Origin: a virus
DNA length: 40,142 nucleotides
Direction: 5' to 3' (one strand)
IMG/VR virus record: IMGVR_UViG_3300009149_007388
Coordinates: 1 to 40,142 of that record
Of the stretch, positions 8,618-17,567 are shown one piece after another. The first letter of the stretch is position 1. The number at the start of each line of letters is the position of its first letter. A program made the position numbers and the translations under genes. The notes under the pieces are model-generated. The model did no database searches. It saw nothing but the letters and a program-made list of their open reading frames with translations, and had not been told where the DNA came from.

Positions 8618-9070
8618 CTAAAGGTCCCTCGTCGCCATCAAGGTGATCTCGTAACGCATAATCCTGGGCGTCACGATCAACTCGTGGAGCGGGCGCCCCT
8701 CATCGAGGGGTATGCAGATCCGACCGGCGCCGGCGAAGATGAGTCGCCACCCTGCTTGGACAACGCGAATCACCTCATTCCGCATAGCGTCGATGCTCCC
8801 CATGTTCAGGGTCCCGAGCTCGCCTCGGGGCTCCCTGTACCAACAGTTCACGAGGAACCGGGGATACGTTCGCGAGTACAGTGTACAACCGGTGGTGAAC
8901 ATCTGCCCCACGGGTCGAATGAAGTCGGTCACAGTTATCTGGGCGAGAGGCCCCATGCCCTTCTTCGCGTCGAACCAGCTCTCGTGAAAAATGATCTCGC
9001 TGAGCGCCGGCGATATGCCGGCTCCCCAGTTCGCCTGGAGGTAGTCTAGGATCGTGCCCCCTAGCGTCAT
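8618..9070 (-). CDS. Tail terminator / tail completion candidate
   Basis: 150 residues from the ATG at 9070, which overlaps the adaptor stop as ATGA. A longer frame upstream only shadows the adaptor gene. The pattern FLVNCWYREPRGELGT, then MRNEVIRVVQ, then an ITLMATRDL end recalls tail-terminator or neck proteins, in which a beta sheet with a conserved aromatic-Arg stretch precedes a helix. Its place after the adaptor and before the tail chaperones fits. The assignment is by pattern and position. Confidence 0.55.
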   Translation of the reverse strand: MTLGGTILDYLQANWGAGISPALSEIIFHESWFDAKKGMGPLAQITVTDFIRPVGQMFTTGCTLYSRTYPRFLVNCWYREPRGELGTLNMGSIDAMRNEVIRVVQAGWRLIFAGAGRICIPLDEGRPLHELIVTPRIMRYEITLMATRDL

Positions 9071-9705
9071 CCTACGGCATACTCCCGGAATCTGTATCGG
9101 TCTAGGATCTCCTTCTCGTTCTGTGTGAGAACCTTCGGGGAACTGAAGAGTACGCCGACATCGCCACCGCCCGTAAGGACGGGTGTGATCAGGTCGGGGA
9201 GCATCCGGCGGCGGATTATCTCCGTCACGGCGTTGCTGCATATCTGGGCTGTGACGTATTGGATGTCGTGGGGGATGGTTCTGTAACCCCAGTCGCATAC
9301 GATGTCAACGTTTTGCCGTCCATTGTTGAAGCAGTTGTTTTCGTAGGTTACTATCTCGTCGTAGACTTGGAAGTCCGTGACCGTCTTGGCGACGCTGTCA
9401 ACGGTGACCGCAAAGATGGAGAGCATTGGGACGGGCATCAGGCGGGGAGGAAGAAAAGGTCCGCCAGTACCCACTAGCCCCACACGGGAGATGTGTTGCG
9501 CCTCTTTTCCCGAGCCATCGAGTCTGATTGTGCCATCATTCCACTGGAAGTTGTGACCGACGTAGTTGTCGATCATATCCATAGCCTTTGGGATAAGCGT
9601 CCCAGCCACCCAGTTGTTATAAAACGCTAAGGAGGCGAACCCCATTTGCCGGTACTCGACCTGACCGAAGGTTGCGACGTCAAACGTCCCACAGTATAGA
9701 CTCAT
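9067..9705 (-). CDS. Head-tail connector (adaptor) protein
   Basis: 212 residues. The order of an HK97 gp6-like adaptor is visible: an N-terminal helical part ending MDMIDNYVGHNFQW, a beta segment with DGSG, PVPMLSIFAVTVD, FQVYDEIVTYENN, a DWGYRTIPHDIQYVTAQICSNA(helix) segment and a charged C-terminal helix. The IP-x-DIQ-x-V helix start is characteristic. It binds the portal ring and forms the DNA exit channel. Its start overlaps the stop of the epimerase gene as TAATG, so the neck gene is translationally coupled to the sugar cassette. Confidence 0.75.
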   Translation of the reverse strand: MSLYCGTFDVATFGQVEYRQMGFASLAFYNNWVAGTLIPKAMDMIDNYVGHNFQWNDGTIRLDGSGKEAQHISRVGLVGTGGPFLPPRLMPVPMLSIFAVTVDSVAKTVTDFQVYDEIVTYENNCFNNGRQNVDIVCDWGYRTIPHDIQYVTAQICSNAVTEIIRRRMLPDLITPVLTGGGDVGVLFSSPKVLTQNEKEILDRYRFREYAVG

Positions 9706-10631
9706 TATTCTTCACTATTCCTGAAATACTTCACGGTAGCCTGAAGCCCCTCACGGAAGCCGACTGTGGGCACCCACCCGAGAAGACGCCGCGCCTTGTC
9801 GGCGTCTCCGCGGCTCTTCCAGAGCTCACCGGGGCGAGCAGGCGCATGCTCGATTTCATGTTTCGACCCCGTTATCTCCAATACAGCCTTGACGATCTCG
9901 TTCACCGTGACCGTCTTCCCCGAGGCGAGGTTGATTATCTCGCCGCCGAGGCCCTCCGTCAGGGTGGCTTCGATGACGCCCCGCGCCGTGTCCTTCACGT
10001 AGACGTAGTCGCGGCACTGCTCCCCACTGCCGAATACCACTGGCGGCTTCCCCATGAGGGCGAGGGTGGTGAATATCGCTATGACGGCGCCCTTAGATCC
10101 GTAGGATTGCCGGGGCCCGTACATGTTGAAGCCCCGGATTATCGTGATCTCTGGCTCGCCGTAGGTATAGTAGTAGCTCAGGCAGTACCGTTCGCCGGCG
10201 TATTTCGAGGCCGCGTAGGGGCTCCGCGTGTCGCAGAGGGCGGTCTCCTTCAGAATGCCCTCGCTGGACCCGTAGACCTCCGCCGTCGACATGTAGACAA
10301 GCTTCTTCACTGACGGCTCAACACGGGCCGCCTCAAGCAGGTTCATCGTGCCCCGGACGTTCGTCTCGTAGAACTCCAGCGGCTCCCGCCGAGAATGATC
10401 GACGTTGATCAATGCGGCTAAGTGAATTATGGCGTCGACGTCCTGGACGGCTTCGCGGCAGTCCTCGAGCTTCCGGAGGTCTCCGCACACGAACCCTATT
10501 TCATCGATCAGGTGCCTTACCTTGCCGGGTCGCATGCGATCAAGAACCCTGACCGTGTGTCCCTTCGCGAGCAGCATCTCGACGATGTGGCTTCCGAGAA
10601 AACCGGCGCCGCCGGTTACAAGTACCTTCAT
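9705..10631 (-). CDS. NAD-dependent sugar epimerase/dehydratase (extended SDR)
   Basis: 308 residues. The Rossmann motif GGAGFLGS (7-14), the dinucleotide-binding sequence continuing to HLAALINV, an STAEVYG segment and the active-site pair YAASK (Tyr and Lys spaced by three) are all present, followed by the GFNMYGPRQ and RDYVYVKD signatures of UDP-glucose 4-epimerase-like enzymes. It should convert a nucleotide sugar in the cytoplasm. It is the last gene of the glycosylation cassette and overlaps both neighbours (ATGA upstream, TAATG downstream). The exact substrate cannot be read from sequence. Confidence 0.85.
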   Translation of the reverse strand: MKVLVTGGAGFLGSHIVEMLLAKGHTVRVLDRMRPGKVRHLIDEIGFVCGDLRKLEDCREAVQDVDAIIHLAALINVDHSRREPLEFYETNVRGTMNLLEAARVEPSVKKLVYMSTAEVYGSSEGILKETALCDTRSPYAASKYAGERYCLSYYYTYGEPEITIIRGFNMYGPRQSYGSKGAVIAIFTTLALMGKPPVVFGSGEQCRDYVYVKDTARGVIEATLTEGLGGEIINLASGKTVTVNEIVKAVLEITGSKHEIEHAPARPGELWKSRGDADKARRLLGWVPTVGFREGLQATVKYFRNSEE

Positions 10632-11551
10632 TTAATTGATTTCATCCAAAAACTAATCGTCTTTTTCAGGCCCTCTTCTAAGGTATATTGCGGGCGCCAC
10701 CCCAAGACCGCTTCAGCTTTTTCATATGATCCTATTAGGACATCGATGTCTAGGGGTCGTCTGGGTTTAGTTCCCCACTCGATTTCACCTTCGAAGCCAG
10801 TGAGTCTTTTAATTAAGTGTACCAGTTCCTCGATTTTGACTCCCATCCCGGTGCAGAAGTTAAACGACTCCCCGATGGCCAGTGGATTATCTAGGCAGGC
10901 GAGATAGGCGCCCACATGGTCGTCCACGTACATGAAGTCCCTCGTGGGGGAGAGGTCGCCCATACTACAGGTCTTCTCGGTCAGCATCTTCATTATAGCG
11001 TGCTCGACGACGAAGTGATAGTCCCTCTTCCGCCCATAGGTGTTGAACGGTCTTAGAAGGGTCACGGGGAAGCCGTACCCGGCGCCCATGTATAGGAGGT
11101 ATTTCTCGGCGGCAAGCTTGCTTACGGCGTAAGGCGAGTTGGGGTTCTGGGGCGTACTCTCTGTCTTGATGTCGGGCCCGTTGCCGTATGTCTCGCTCGT
11201 CGAGGCGTAAAGGAATTGTTTAAAGTGAGGCACCTCCCTCATGCAGGCCTCGGCTAGGTTGACCGTTCCCTTCAGGTTTGTGTCAAGGACCTCGATCGGG
11301 TGTTCATAGCTGTATGACACGGGGCTTATCGCGGCTAGGTGTATGACGAAGTCTGGCTGGACCTGGCGGACGATGTTCTTCATGGCGAAGTATTCGCGCA
11401 GGTCAGCGAACACGGTCTTAACGTTCTTAGGCTTGGCAGGTCGCCCTGTCACGTATCGCTCCAGTGCCCAGACATCATACCCTTTCTCTGTCAGGCGAGG
11501 TATGATGTGGCTCCCGATGAAGCCGGAAGCCCCGGTTACTAGAACCTTCAT
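10628..11551 (-). CDS. NAD(P)-dependent nucleotide-sugar dehydratase/epimerase
   Basis: 307 residues of the same extended SDR family as the next gene but clearly divergent. Motifs: GASGFIGS (7-14), HLAAISPV, STSETYG, YAVSK active-site pair, RPFNTYG, RDFMYVDD. The TSETYG and early RYVTGRP residues lean toward GDP-mannose 4,6-dehydratase or a related dTDP/UDP-sugar dehydratase. Two such enzymes in a row suggest that the virus makes an unusual sugar, for example a deoxy or epimerised hexose, for use by the glycosyltransferases upstream. Coupled by ATGA overlaps on both sides. Confidence 0.85.
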   Translation of the reverse strand: MKVLVTGASGFIGSHIIPRLTEKGYDVWALERYVTGRPAKPKNVKTVFADLREYFAMKNIVRQVQPDFVIHLAAISPVSYSYEHPIEVLDTNLKGTVNLAEACMREVPHFKQFLYASTSETYGNGPDIKTESTPQNPNSPYAVSKLAAEKYLLYMGAGYGFPVTLLRPFNTYGRKRDYHFVVEHAIMKMLTEKTCSMGDLSPTRDFMYVDDHVGAYLACLDNPLAIGESFNFCTGMGVKIEELVHLIKRLTGFEGEIEWGTKPRRPLDIDVLIGSYEKAEAVLGWRPQYTLEEGLKKTISFWMKSIK

Positions 11552-12744
11552 TTACCTCTGTTCTCCTCAACTACGCGACTAATTTCTTCCTTGAAGCTCA
11601 TCCACCCCGGATCCTTCTCGTCGGGGTAGAAGTAGCTCTGGTGGACTTGGGCTATCCCGTATTTTTCGGGACTTGTCCACATGTCACTCCCAGGCAGGAG
11701 CGTGAACTTTGAAAGCGTGAATTTATCCGGTTTTATCTTTCTGATCATCTTGAGGGTGTCTTCCCGGTCTTTCTGTGTCTCCGTCGGGAAGTCGTACATG
11801 AGGAACGGCTTGAAGAGCATGTCTGCTTTCCTTATTTTCTCGGAGGCCTTGATGTAGGATTCGACTGTCTCGTTCTTGTTCATCAGTTTGAGGAGTCTCT
11901 CGGAGCCGGTTTCGACGCCTATGTTGACCTCGATGCACCCAGCTTTTTTCATGCCTGTAAGCATTTCGTCGTCTATGTGGTCGGCCCTCGTTATGCAGGC
12001 CCACGTTATTCCTAGGTCTTTTATTTCGGCGCACAGGTCTAGGACACGCTTCTTGATCAGGGTGAATGTGTCGTCAAGTATTCTGACGTGCTGGACTCCG
12101 TAGTCCTCTACTAGGAGGGCGAGTTCTTCCCTGATGTTTTCCGCTGATCTGTATCTGAACCTGGTGAACATTTCGTGGGCTTTCACGCAGAAGCTACAGC
12201 GGTAGGGGCAGCCTCTGGCGGTGATGATGGAGGACGCGGCGACGCCTTTCTCGCACCCGAGTATCCCGTCCATGTTGACCACCTCGTTATATGGGAAGAG
12301 GTGCCTCGCTGGGAACGGCAGAGAGTCTAGGTCTTCTATTACCCCGCCCTCGAGTATCCTGCCCTTCGGCTCGATGCAGCCGGACACCAAGTCCCTGAAG
12401 ACGTAGTCGCCTTCGCCGGTGACCACGAAGTCCGCTCCCGTGTCCTTAAGGGTCTGCTCTGGCTCGACGGTCGGGTGTACGCCACCTACGACGATCTTCC
12501 CGTCGATGAGTTTGCAGAGCTCAATCACCGGCTCGTAGGTCGCGGAGACGCAGGTTATGCCGTACCAGTCCGCGTCCGGTATCTTCACGTTCTCTAGGCT
12601 GTTGACGTCTGAAAGGTTCAGGATCTTCGTGTCGATGCCCGAGTTTAGAAGAGTCGAGGCGAGGTACGCCAGCCCGAGGGGCATGTACGCCTTGGGCGCC
12701 CTGAGCTCCGTCTGAGGCGGGTTTATGAGACATACTTTAGTCAT
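11548..12744 (-). CDS. B12-binding-domain radical SAM enzyme
   Basis: 398 residues. Residues about 1-130 form a cobalamin-binding-like domain (VCLINPPQTELRAPKAYMPLG, split at 4-24, and GGVHPTVEP) without the DxHxxG base-on motif. The radical SAM core follows with the cluster motif CPYRCSFC near residue 179, GITWACITRADHI, and GVETGSERLL (SAM ribose contact). Family members methylate or rearrange unactivated carbons in lipids, antibiotics and sugars. In this cassette it may modify the glycan or its lipid or nucleotide carrier; that is inference. The gene overlaps LicD-like and dehydratase genes by ATGA. Confidence 0.85.
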   Translation of the reverse strand: MTKVCLINPPQTELRAPKAYMPLGLAYLASTLLNSGIDTKILNLSDVNSLENVKIPDADWYGITCVSATYEPVIELCKLIDGKIVVGGVHPTVEPEQTLKDTGADFVVTGEGDYVFRDLVSGCIEPKGRILEGGVIEDLDSLPFPARHLFPYNEVVNMDGILGCEKGVAASSIITARGCPYRCSFCVKAHEMFTRFRYRSAENIREELALLVEDYGVQHVRILDDTFTLIKKRVLDLCAEIKDLGITWACITRADHIDDEMLTGMKKAGCIEVNIGVETGSERLLKLMNKNETVESYIKASEKIRKADMLFKPFLMYDFPTETQKDREDTLKMIRKIKPDKFTLSKFTLLPGSDMWTSPEKYGIAQVHQSYFYPDEKDPGWMSFKEEISRVVEENRGK

Positions 12745-13259
12745 AGCATAACGGGTCCTTTACTCGTATAGTCGCATGCGCTTCGTTTAGCCTTCCCCAG
12801 CCATGACCCGTCTGCGGCCTTAGCGTTGTACTCGGTGGGGGTTCTCCAGTCAAAGTAGAGGAACTCCAGATAGCCCTCTATTGGAGACGGGGTGTTGTAC
12901 GTTCTCCCCTCGTAAACGATGGTGTCGAATTTTCTAAAGTACTCATGGTGGAGTGGGCCGAACTTGTGCCACACATCCAGAAGCATACCGTCTCTCCCGA
13001 AGTTGATGTTAGCGAATAGGCGGCCGCCATCCGCGATTCCCTTCTTAAGCAGACCTGCGGCTAGTTCCTCTACCCTCTGGGGATCGCATAGCACGCCTAC
13101 GTCTATATCAGAATCGGATTCAATGTATCCCTTATCCCGGTGGAAACCCAGACAAGTCCCCATGACGAGGAAGTGGGGAATGTTCAGTTCGGTGCATACA
13201 TCGTCCCAGTCCTCAAGCAGCTTATCCGCCTTTTCCTTTGCCGTGAATGGATGTATCAT
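12741..13259 (-). CDS. LicD-like nucleotidyltransferase-fold enzyme
   Basis: 172 residues from the ATG at 13259. The core FLVMGTCLGFHRDKGYI followed by SDSDIDVGV is the LicD/fukutin-like signature: a glycine-rich turn, a basic residue, then the metal-binding DxD-type aspartates. LicD-type enzymes transfer phosphocholine or similar phospho-groups to surface sugars. Substrate is unknown here. It lies between the FkbM methyltransferase and the radical SAM gene, so addition of a phospho-substituent to the virus-directed glycan is a fair inference. A longer open frame upstream lacks conserved residues. Confidence 0.75.
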   Translation of the reverse strand: MIHPFTAKEKADKLLEDWDDVCTELNIPHFLVMGTCLGFHRDKGYIESDSDIDVGVLCDPQRVEELAAGLLKKGIADGGRLFANINFGRDGMLLDVWHKFGPLHHEYFRKFDTIVYEGRTYNTPSPIEGYLEFLYFDWRTPTEYNAKAADGSWLGKAKRSACDYTSKGPVML

Positions 13260-13294
13260 CGTTATACATTTCCTTCTACTATGCCTTTTTCGTG

Positions 13295-13972
13295 TTAATG
13301 GACGACTTTGTATTCCTTTTTGTCCGGCAGCTTTAACCATGTCTCGCCTTCATCTTTTCTTTCCGGTAAACGCTCCGCATATACTAGGTTCTCTTTTTGA
13401 TGGACTACTCTATACCCCTTTTCGTCGAGTAGCCTTAACAGTTGATTCCGGTCAATCCCGAAGCGGCTATGCTCGTCGATTACCATCTTATCGGGAAACA
13501 TCTTAGTCATGCCTTCGAGAAACTGTATCTCCGCTCCCTCCACGTTTACCTTTGCCAGCTCGACGCTTCGCAGCGTAAGTGTATCGACGAGGTCGTCCCA
13601 AGAGATCACTGGGACGATCCTTTTCCCGAATAGTAGGCGGGATCCTGTTAAGACCGTTGAGTGGGCGTTTTCTCCGCCCAAGTTTAGATAGGTCCTACCT
13701 GTCTCCTTTCCTATCGCCATGAAAAGCGGGACGACGTTGCTGAGCTTGTAATGTATTAACTTGTCCATTAGCCGGCGGAAGTTCCATATCTCAGGCTCCA
13801 AGGCGATGACAACCCCGGCCTTCCCCACCTTCTGGGAGAAGAAGAAGGTAGCCTCCCCGATGAAGGCGCCGAGGTCGATTACGACGTCGCCGTAGTCAAC
13901 GGGGAAGTAGTCAAACCACTTTGTCACCGGTCTCCAACTCCCCGACCCACTTCGGCATGGGAATCCCTTCAT
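13295..13972 (-). CDS. FkbM-family SAM methyltransferase
   Basis: 225 residues if the ATG at 13972 is used, but that overlaps the upstream glycosyltransferase by 62 bases; a GTG at 13927 with GGAG just upstream would give 210 residues and keep all motifs. Motif I VVIDLGAFIGEAT, the acidic loop VIALEPEIWNFRRL, and the late signature SWDDLVDTL then LAKVNVEGAEIQFLEGM are typical of FkbM O-methyltransferases acting on sugars. It probably methylates a glycan hydroxyl in the cassette pathway. Confidence 0.8.
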   Translation of the reverse strand: MKGFPCRSGSGSWRPVTKWFDYFPVDYGDVVIDLGAFIGEATFFFSQKVGKAGVVIALEPEIWNFRRLMDKLIHYKLSNVVPLFMAIGKETGRTYLNLGGENAHSTVLTGSRLLFGKRIVPVISWDDLVDTLTLRSVELAKVNVEGAEIQFLEGMTKMFPDKMVIDEHSRFGIDRNQLLRLLDEKGYRVVHQKENLVYAERLPERKDEGETWLKLPDKKEYKVVH

Positions 13973-14714
13973 GATCGCACATCAGTTTTAAAACACGGTC
14001 ACGGCCTATTATCTGCTCAGCCCTATATACATCGCTTAATTGACGTTTATGAAGTCTAAGGGCGGCGGTTATCTTATCAACATACCTTATCCTGTAGCCG
14101 TTGATGAGGAACCGATACCAAAGCTCTAGGTCTTGACAATAGTCGTAGTCAGAGTCGACGTTGAAGTAGAAGCCGGTAAGCTCCTTCAGTTTTTTGAACG
14201 CCGACATCCTTATTAGGACGGTGGGCTGGCAGACCGTGTTCCCATATGTTCCGAGATATTTTAGGCCGAAATATCGTTGTGTCCCGTAGACTGTTCTGCC
14301 TTTCGCTGTCCCTATGATTTTGGCGTCAGAGCAGATCAACGCTACGTCGGGGGGCTCCTTTTTCAGTTGATTTGACATCACGTAGAACCAGTAATCCTGG
14401 TAGTAGTCGTCGGCGTTGATCCACCCTAAGTGCGTCGTGTCGGGATATTCTTCTTCGATGATCTTCATGGCGTGGTTAATGGCAGGCGTCTGCCCCTCAC
14501 CCGGCACTATGTGTTGAATAATTTTATCCGCGTGGCGCCTTAGAACGGAGAGTGTCTCATCCGTCGAGCCGCCGTCCATAACCAGGTGGTTCACCTTGAG
14601 GAGCCCATGCCGCTGTTTGTCGATGGACAATATGCATTCCTCAATGTATCGCCCGAGGTTCATAGAGGTCGTTATCACGGAGAGCTCTGTAGGCCTCAAG
14701 TCTTGTCGCCTCAC
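13911..14714 (-). CDS. GT2-family glycosyltransferase
   Basis: 267 residues, GTG start overlapping the upstream stop as GTGA, with GAGGT close upstream. GT-A fold motifs are clear: SVITTSMNLGRYIEECILS at the N-terminus, VMDGGSTDETLS, GEGQTPAINHAM, and the metal-binding triplet in LGWINADDYY, then DLELWYRFL (catalytic base region). It should transfer a sugar from a nucleotide donor to a growing glycan in the cytoplasm. Confidence 0.85.
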   Translation of the reverse strand: MRRQDLRPTELSVITTSMNLGRYIEECILSIDKQRHGLLKVNHLVMDGGSTDETLSVLRRHADKIIQHIVPGEGQTPAINHAMKIIEEEYPDTTHLGWINADDYYQDYWFYVMSNQLKKEPPDVALICSDAKIIGTAKGRTVYGTQRYFGLKYLGTYGNTVCQPTVLIRMSAFKKLKELTGFYFNVDSDYDYCQDLELWYRFLINGYRIRYVDKITAALRLHKRQLSDVYRAEQIIGRDRVLKLMCDHEGIPMPKWVGELETGDKVV

Positions 14715-16780
14715 GTTACCTCGGCTATAACTTCACGGAGGACGCCGAGCATGTGGTCATATGAATAACACTCTCGAATCGTCTTCGCCGCGGAGTCGCC
14801 CATCGCCTCCCAGTTCTTAAGCAGTTCACCGGTCTGCTCCGCGATGCTCTCCGGCGTAGGGTCGGCGATTAGCCCGTTGACCCCGGGGGTTATCATGTTC
14901 AGCGTGCCGTGGCAGTCGCTGAGTACCAGCATAGAAAGGCCGCAGGCCATCATCCCCTTCTGAGCTACAGAGCCGCCTTCCCACTGTGAAGTCAGGAATC
15001 CTATCTTAGCCTTGTTGATTAGACCGGGAACCTCGGAGTACTGGCATCCGTTTATGAAGTCTATACGGTCACTAATGTCTAGTTTCTCGGCGAGGGCTAT
15101 GCACTCTTCGTGGTAGCTTGGCGGTAGGGATCGCTCGAACCGGCCTAGCAATAGGAGGCGGCCGGGGATGTCCTTCCATGCCTCGATAAGCAGGTGTTGT
15201 CTCTTAATCCTCTTTCTGAAATCCGCTACCATTATTCCCGTGTATGTCTTCTCGGTATGTAACGGCTTGAACATGTCTAGTTTAACGCCGTAGGGTAGAA
15301 CCTTAATCCGGTCGAGCGGGATGCTGCTTATCTTCGACGCTGGGCGCATGAGATACTCCTGCTGGAAGAACATCATGTCGATGTCCTGGACGATGGAGGT
15401 CGTCAGCGATATGTTGCCGAAGTGCATGATTGACTTCCACGTATCCGGGAAGGACCTGACGATATGCGCCCATAGGGGGCTCTCAAAGGAGTGCAGCAGG
15501 ATCATGTCGGGGGCGAAGCGCTTCAGCTGTATTATGACATCTTTGTAATGTCCGAACCTGTAGAACTGTATGTTTTGTCCGCCGTATATCTTCCGTGTCG
15601 CAACGTCCCTGTCGGTGGGCGCGAATAACTGCACCACACATTCTTTTGAGAGCTCAGAGACGGCGTGTTGGTGGCTGTCCTGCTTGTTCTCCCAGAAACC
15701 CTTATGGAAGTCAGGGTATCCCCATATGAAGGCTAGTCGGGGCTGACCTTCATGACTCCCGACTGTATCATACAGGAACTCGTACTTCTTGACTGACTGG
15801 TCGACTGTGAATCCTTCGAGGATAGTCTGACGGGCGTTATCCGCGACGGCTATGTCGACGCCCGGAAGGTTTTCGCTCACCCAGTCAACGAGGTTCACGC
15901 CCTCTGGGATGAGGTGGCCGTTGAAGCCGTCCTCGATGACGTATGGAGTGTCTCCGACGCTCTCGGAGACGACGCAACACCCGCACGACATCGCCTCAAG
16001 GATCGTGAGCGGCATCGCCTCGCTTATCGATGTGAACAGGAAGTATTGAGAGGTAGATAGTAACTCTGCCACCTCTTTCTCGGATAGCCCTGTCTTGACC
16101 TTCAGGTTCGTAGGCAGATCCCGGATTATCTCCTCGTAAGTATCGGTCTTGCCGTCACCGATCATGGTGAAGCTGTATTTCGGTAGCCGGCGGGCGATCT
16201 CGGGGATGAGGCTGGCGCGCTTCCCCGGGTGCATTCGTCCCACCCATGCGACGGTTTTAGGTGTCTTCGGGGCTGGTTTGAATATGTCCGGTGAGACGCC
16301 GTTTCTGATTACTGTGACGTCAGGCAGAGCCTTCCGGTTTACCTCTGCGTCTGTCACCGACGCCCATAATCGGGGTTGCACCTTCTCCAAGAACTGGATT
16401 TCCCGGGGATAGGAGTCGCGGTGATAGTTTATGTCTACGCATAGTGTCGTCATTATTTTTAGCTTAGGGAAGACCCGTCTTAGCCGTGGGATGATGTCGT
16501 ATAGGCCCCACAGGTTGAAGAAGTGAACGACATCGTATCCGTGCTCCCTGATCACGGTGAATATGGCGCCGTAGAGGTCCCGCTCTTCCATCATGCCCTG
16601 GGCGTAGAAGAGGTTGTCGCTGTACCGTTCGTATTCGCCGTGAAGGGAGCCCCGCTTATGGGTCATGAGGACGTCCTTCCGGAAGCGGGTGTCGTCCATG
16701 TTCTTCAGCAGCCGTTTTAGTACAATCTCTTGGCCGCCGATGGTAGTGTTAGCCGAGACGAATAGTATTCGCGTCTTCAT
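14711..16780 (-). CDS. Tandem GT4-type glycosyltransferase (two GT-B domains)
   Basis: 689 residues from the ATG at 16780, one base after the preceding stop. Two complete GT-B domains are fused. Domain 1 (about 1-340): SANTTIGGQEIVLKRLLKN acceptor loop, VAWVGRMHPGKRAS, then SEAMPLTILEAMSCGCCVV with the E-x7-E motif. Domain 2 (about 345-689): RLAFIWGYPDFHKGFW, a second Rossmann half IMVADFRKRIKRQHLLIEAW, and SQWEGGSVAQKGMMACGLS, in which the second Glu of E-x7-E is missing. Domain 2 may therefore have altered donor binding or low activity. Two linkages, or one plus a binding role, are possible. Confidence 0.85.
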   Translation of the reverse strand: MKTRILFVSANTTIGGQEIVLKRLLKNMDDTRFRKDVLMTHKRGSLHGEYERYSDNLFYAQGMMEERDLYGAIFTVIREHGYDVVHFFNLWGLYDIIPRLRRVFPKLKIMTTLCVDINYHRDSYPREIQFLEKVQPRLWASVTDAEVNRKALPDVTVIRNGVSPDIFKPAPKTPKTVAWVGRMHPGKRASLIPEIARRLPKYSFTMIGDGKTDTYEEIIRDLPTNLKVKTGLSEKEVAELLSTSQYFLFTSISEAMPLTILEAMSCGCCVVSESVGDTPYVIEDGFNGHLIPEGVNLVDWVSENLPGVDIAVADNARQTILEGFTVDQSVKKYEFLYDTVGSHEGQPRLAFIWGYPDFHKGFWENKQDSHQHAVSELSKECVVQLFAPTDRDVATRKIYGGQNIQFYRFGHYKDVIIQLKRFAPDMILLHSFESPLWAHIVRSFPDTWKSIMHFGNISLTTSIVQDIDMMFFQQEYLMRPASKISSIPLDRIKVLPYGVKLDMFKPLHTEKTYTGIMVADFRKRIKRQHLLIEAWKDIPGRLLLLGRFERSLPPSYHEECIALAEKLDISDRIDFINGCQYSEVPGLINKAKIGFLTSQWEGGSVAQKGMMACGLSMLVLSDCHGTLNMITPGVNGLIADPTPESIAEQTGELLKNWEAMGDSAAKTIRECYSYDHMLGVLREVIAEVT

Positions 16781-16781
16781 T

Positions 16782-17567
16782 TTAGACGCGGCCCCAGACA
16801 AAAGCATCTACGTATTCTTTTGGCATTGAGTTTGTGGTTACGATGGTGTCGTCAGATTTGATGTACGACGTGTTGTCCGGAGGTCTTCCCTGTATAGCCT
16901 CAAGTGGAATCTGGTGCAGGCCGAATGGCTTGGTATCTAGGTGGTAGACGCTGATCCTCGGGTCGGCCCATATCTTGAAGCCCTTGGCCCGTGCGTTGTT
17001 GCAGAATGTCCGGTCTGGATAGGGATTGTTGATCTCCGTTTCCGTGAAAGACTCGCGTGTGGCTAGCCAACAGGTGCCGACGGAGTCTACCTCGAAAGTT
17101 ATCCCCGGTTTAGGTGGATCGAATGGATGGAAGCGCAGGCCCTTGTACCGGAAGACGTCCGTGTCACGGAAGGTGAGCGGCTTCTGCGCCTCGACCCATA
17201 CGTAGGGGGCGATGACGTCTTTTTTCTGCTTCTTCAATGACGTGATGAGTGTTTTCGGCAGCTTCACGACGTCGGCGTCGACCGACAGGAAATGCGTCTC
17301 GTCGCCTTCCCGCATTATCTCTTGGAGCTCCTTGTAGACGGGGGCGATCTGGGCGCTTGACAAGGCCTGCATCGGGGGCTCTCTGTATATCTCGACTGTG
17401 AGGGGGGCCTCTTCCTCCCAGTCCTTCAACAGGTTAAGTGTTTCATCCACGCTCGGCCCATAATAGAAGACGGCTCTGGAGACGCCTTTCAGCTGCCCTA
17501 GGCCTTCGAGGAATCGTTTCAGCCAGATTTCGGCGTTCTTAACGGGGACCCCGACGAGTGTGCTCAT
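16782..17567 (-). CDS. GT-A-type glycosyltransferase (GT2-like, DxD)
   Basis: 261 residues. GVPVKNAEIWLKRFLEGL at the N-terminus, FYYGPSVDETLNLLKDW, and the metal-binding HFLSVDADVVKLP define a GT-A fold; VDSVGTCWLATRESF and the later DPRISVYHLD complete it. The pattern resembles glycosyltransferases of the Anp1/mannosyltransferase type as well as GT2. The start ATG overlaps the stop of the methyltransferase-glycosyltransferase fusion (TAATG), and the stop is one base before the tandem GT4 start. Confidence 0.75.
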   Translation of the reverse strand: MSTLVGVPVKNAEIWLKRFLEGLGQLKGVSRAVFYYGPSVDETLNLLKDWEEEAPLTVEIYREPPMQALSSAQIAPVYKELQEIMREGDETHFLSVDADVVKLPKTLITSLKKQKKDVIAPYVWVEAQKPLTFRDTDVFRYKGLRFHPFDPPKPGITFEVDSVGTCWLATRESFTETEINNPYPDRTFCNNARAKGFKIWADPRISVYHLDTKPFGLHQIPLEAIQGRPPDNTSYIKSDDTIVTTNSMPKEYVDAFVWGRV

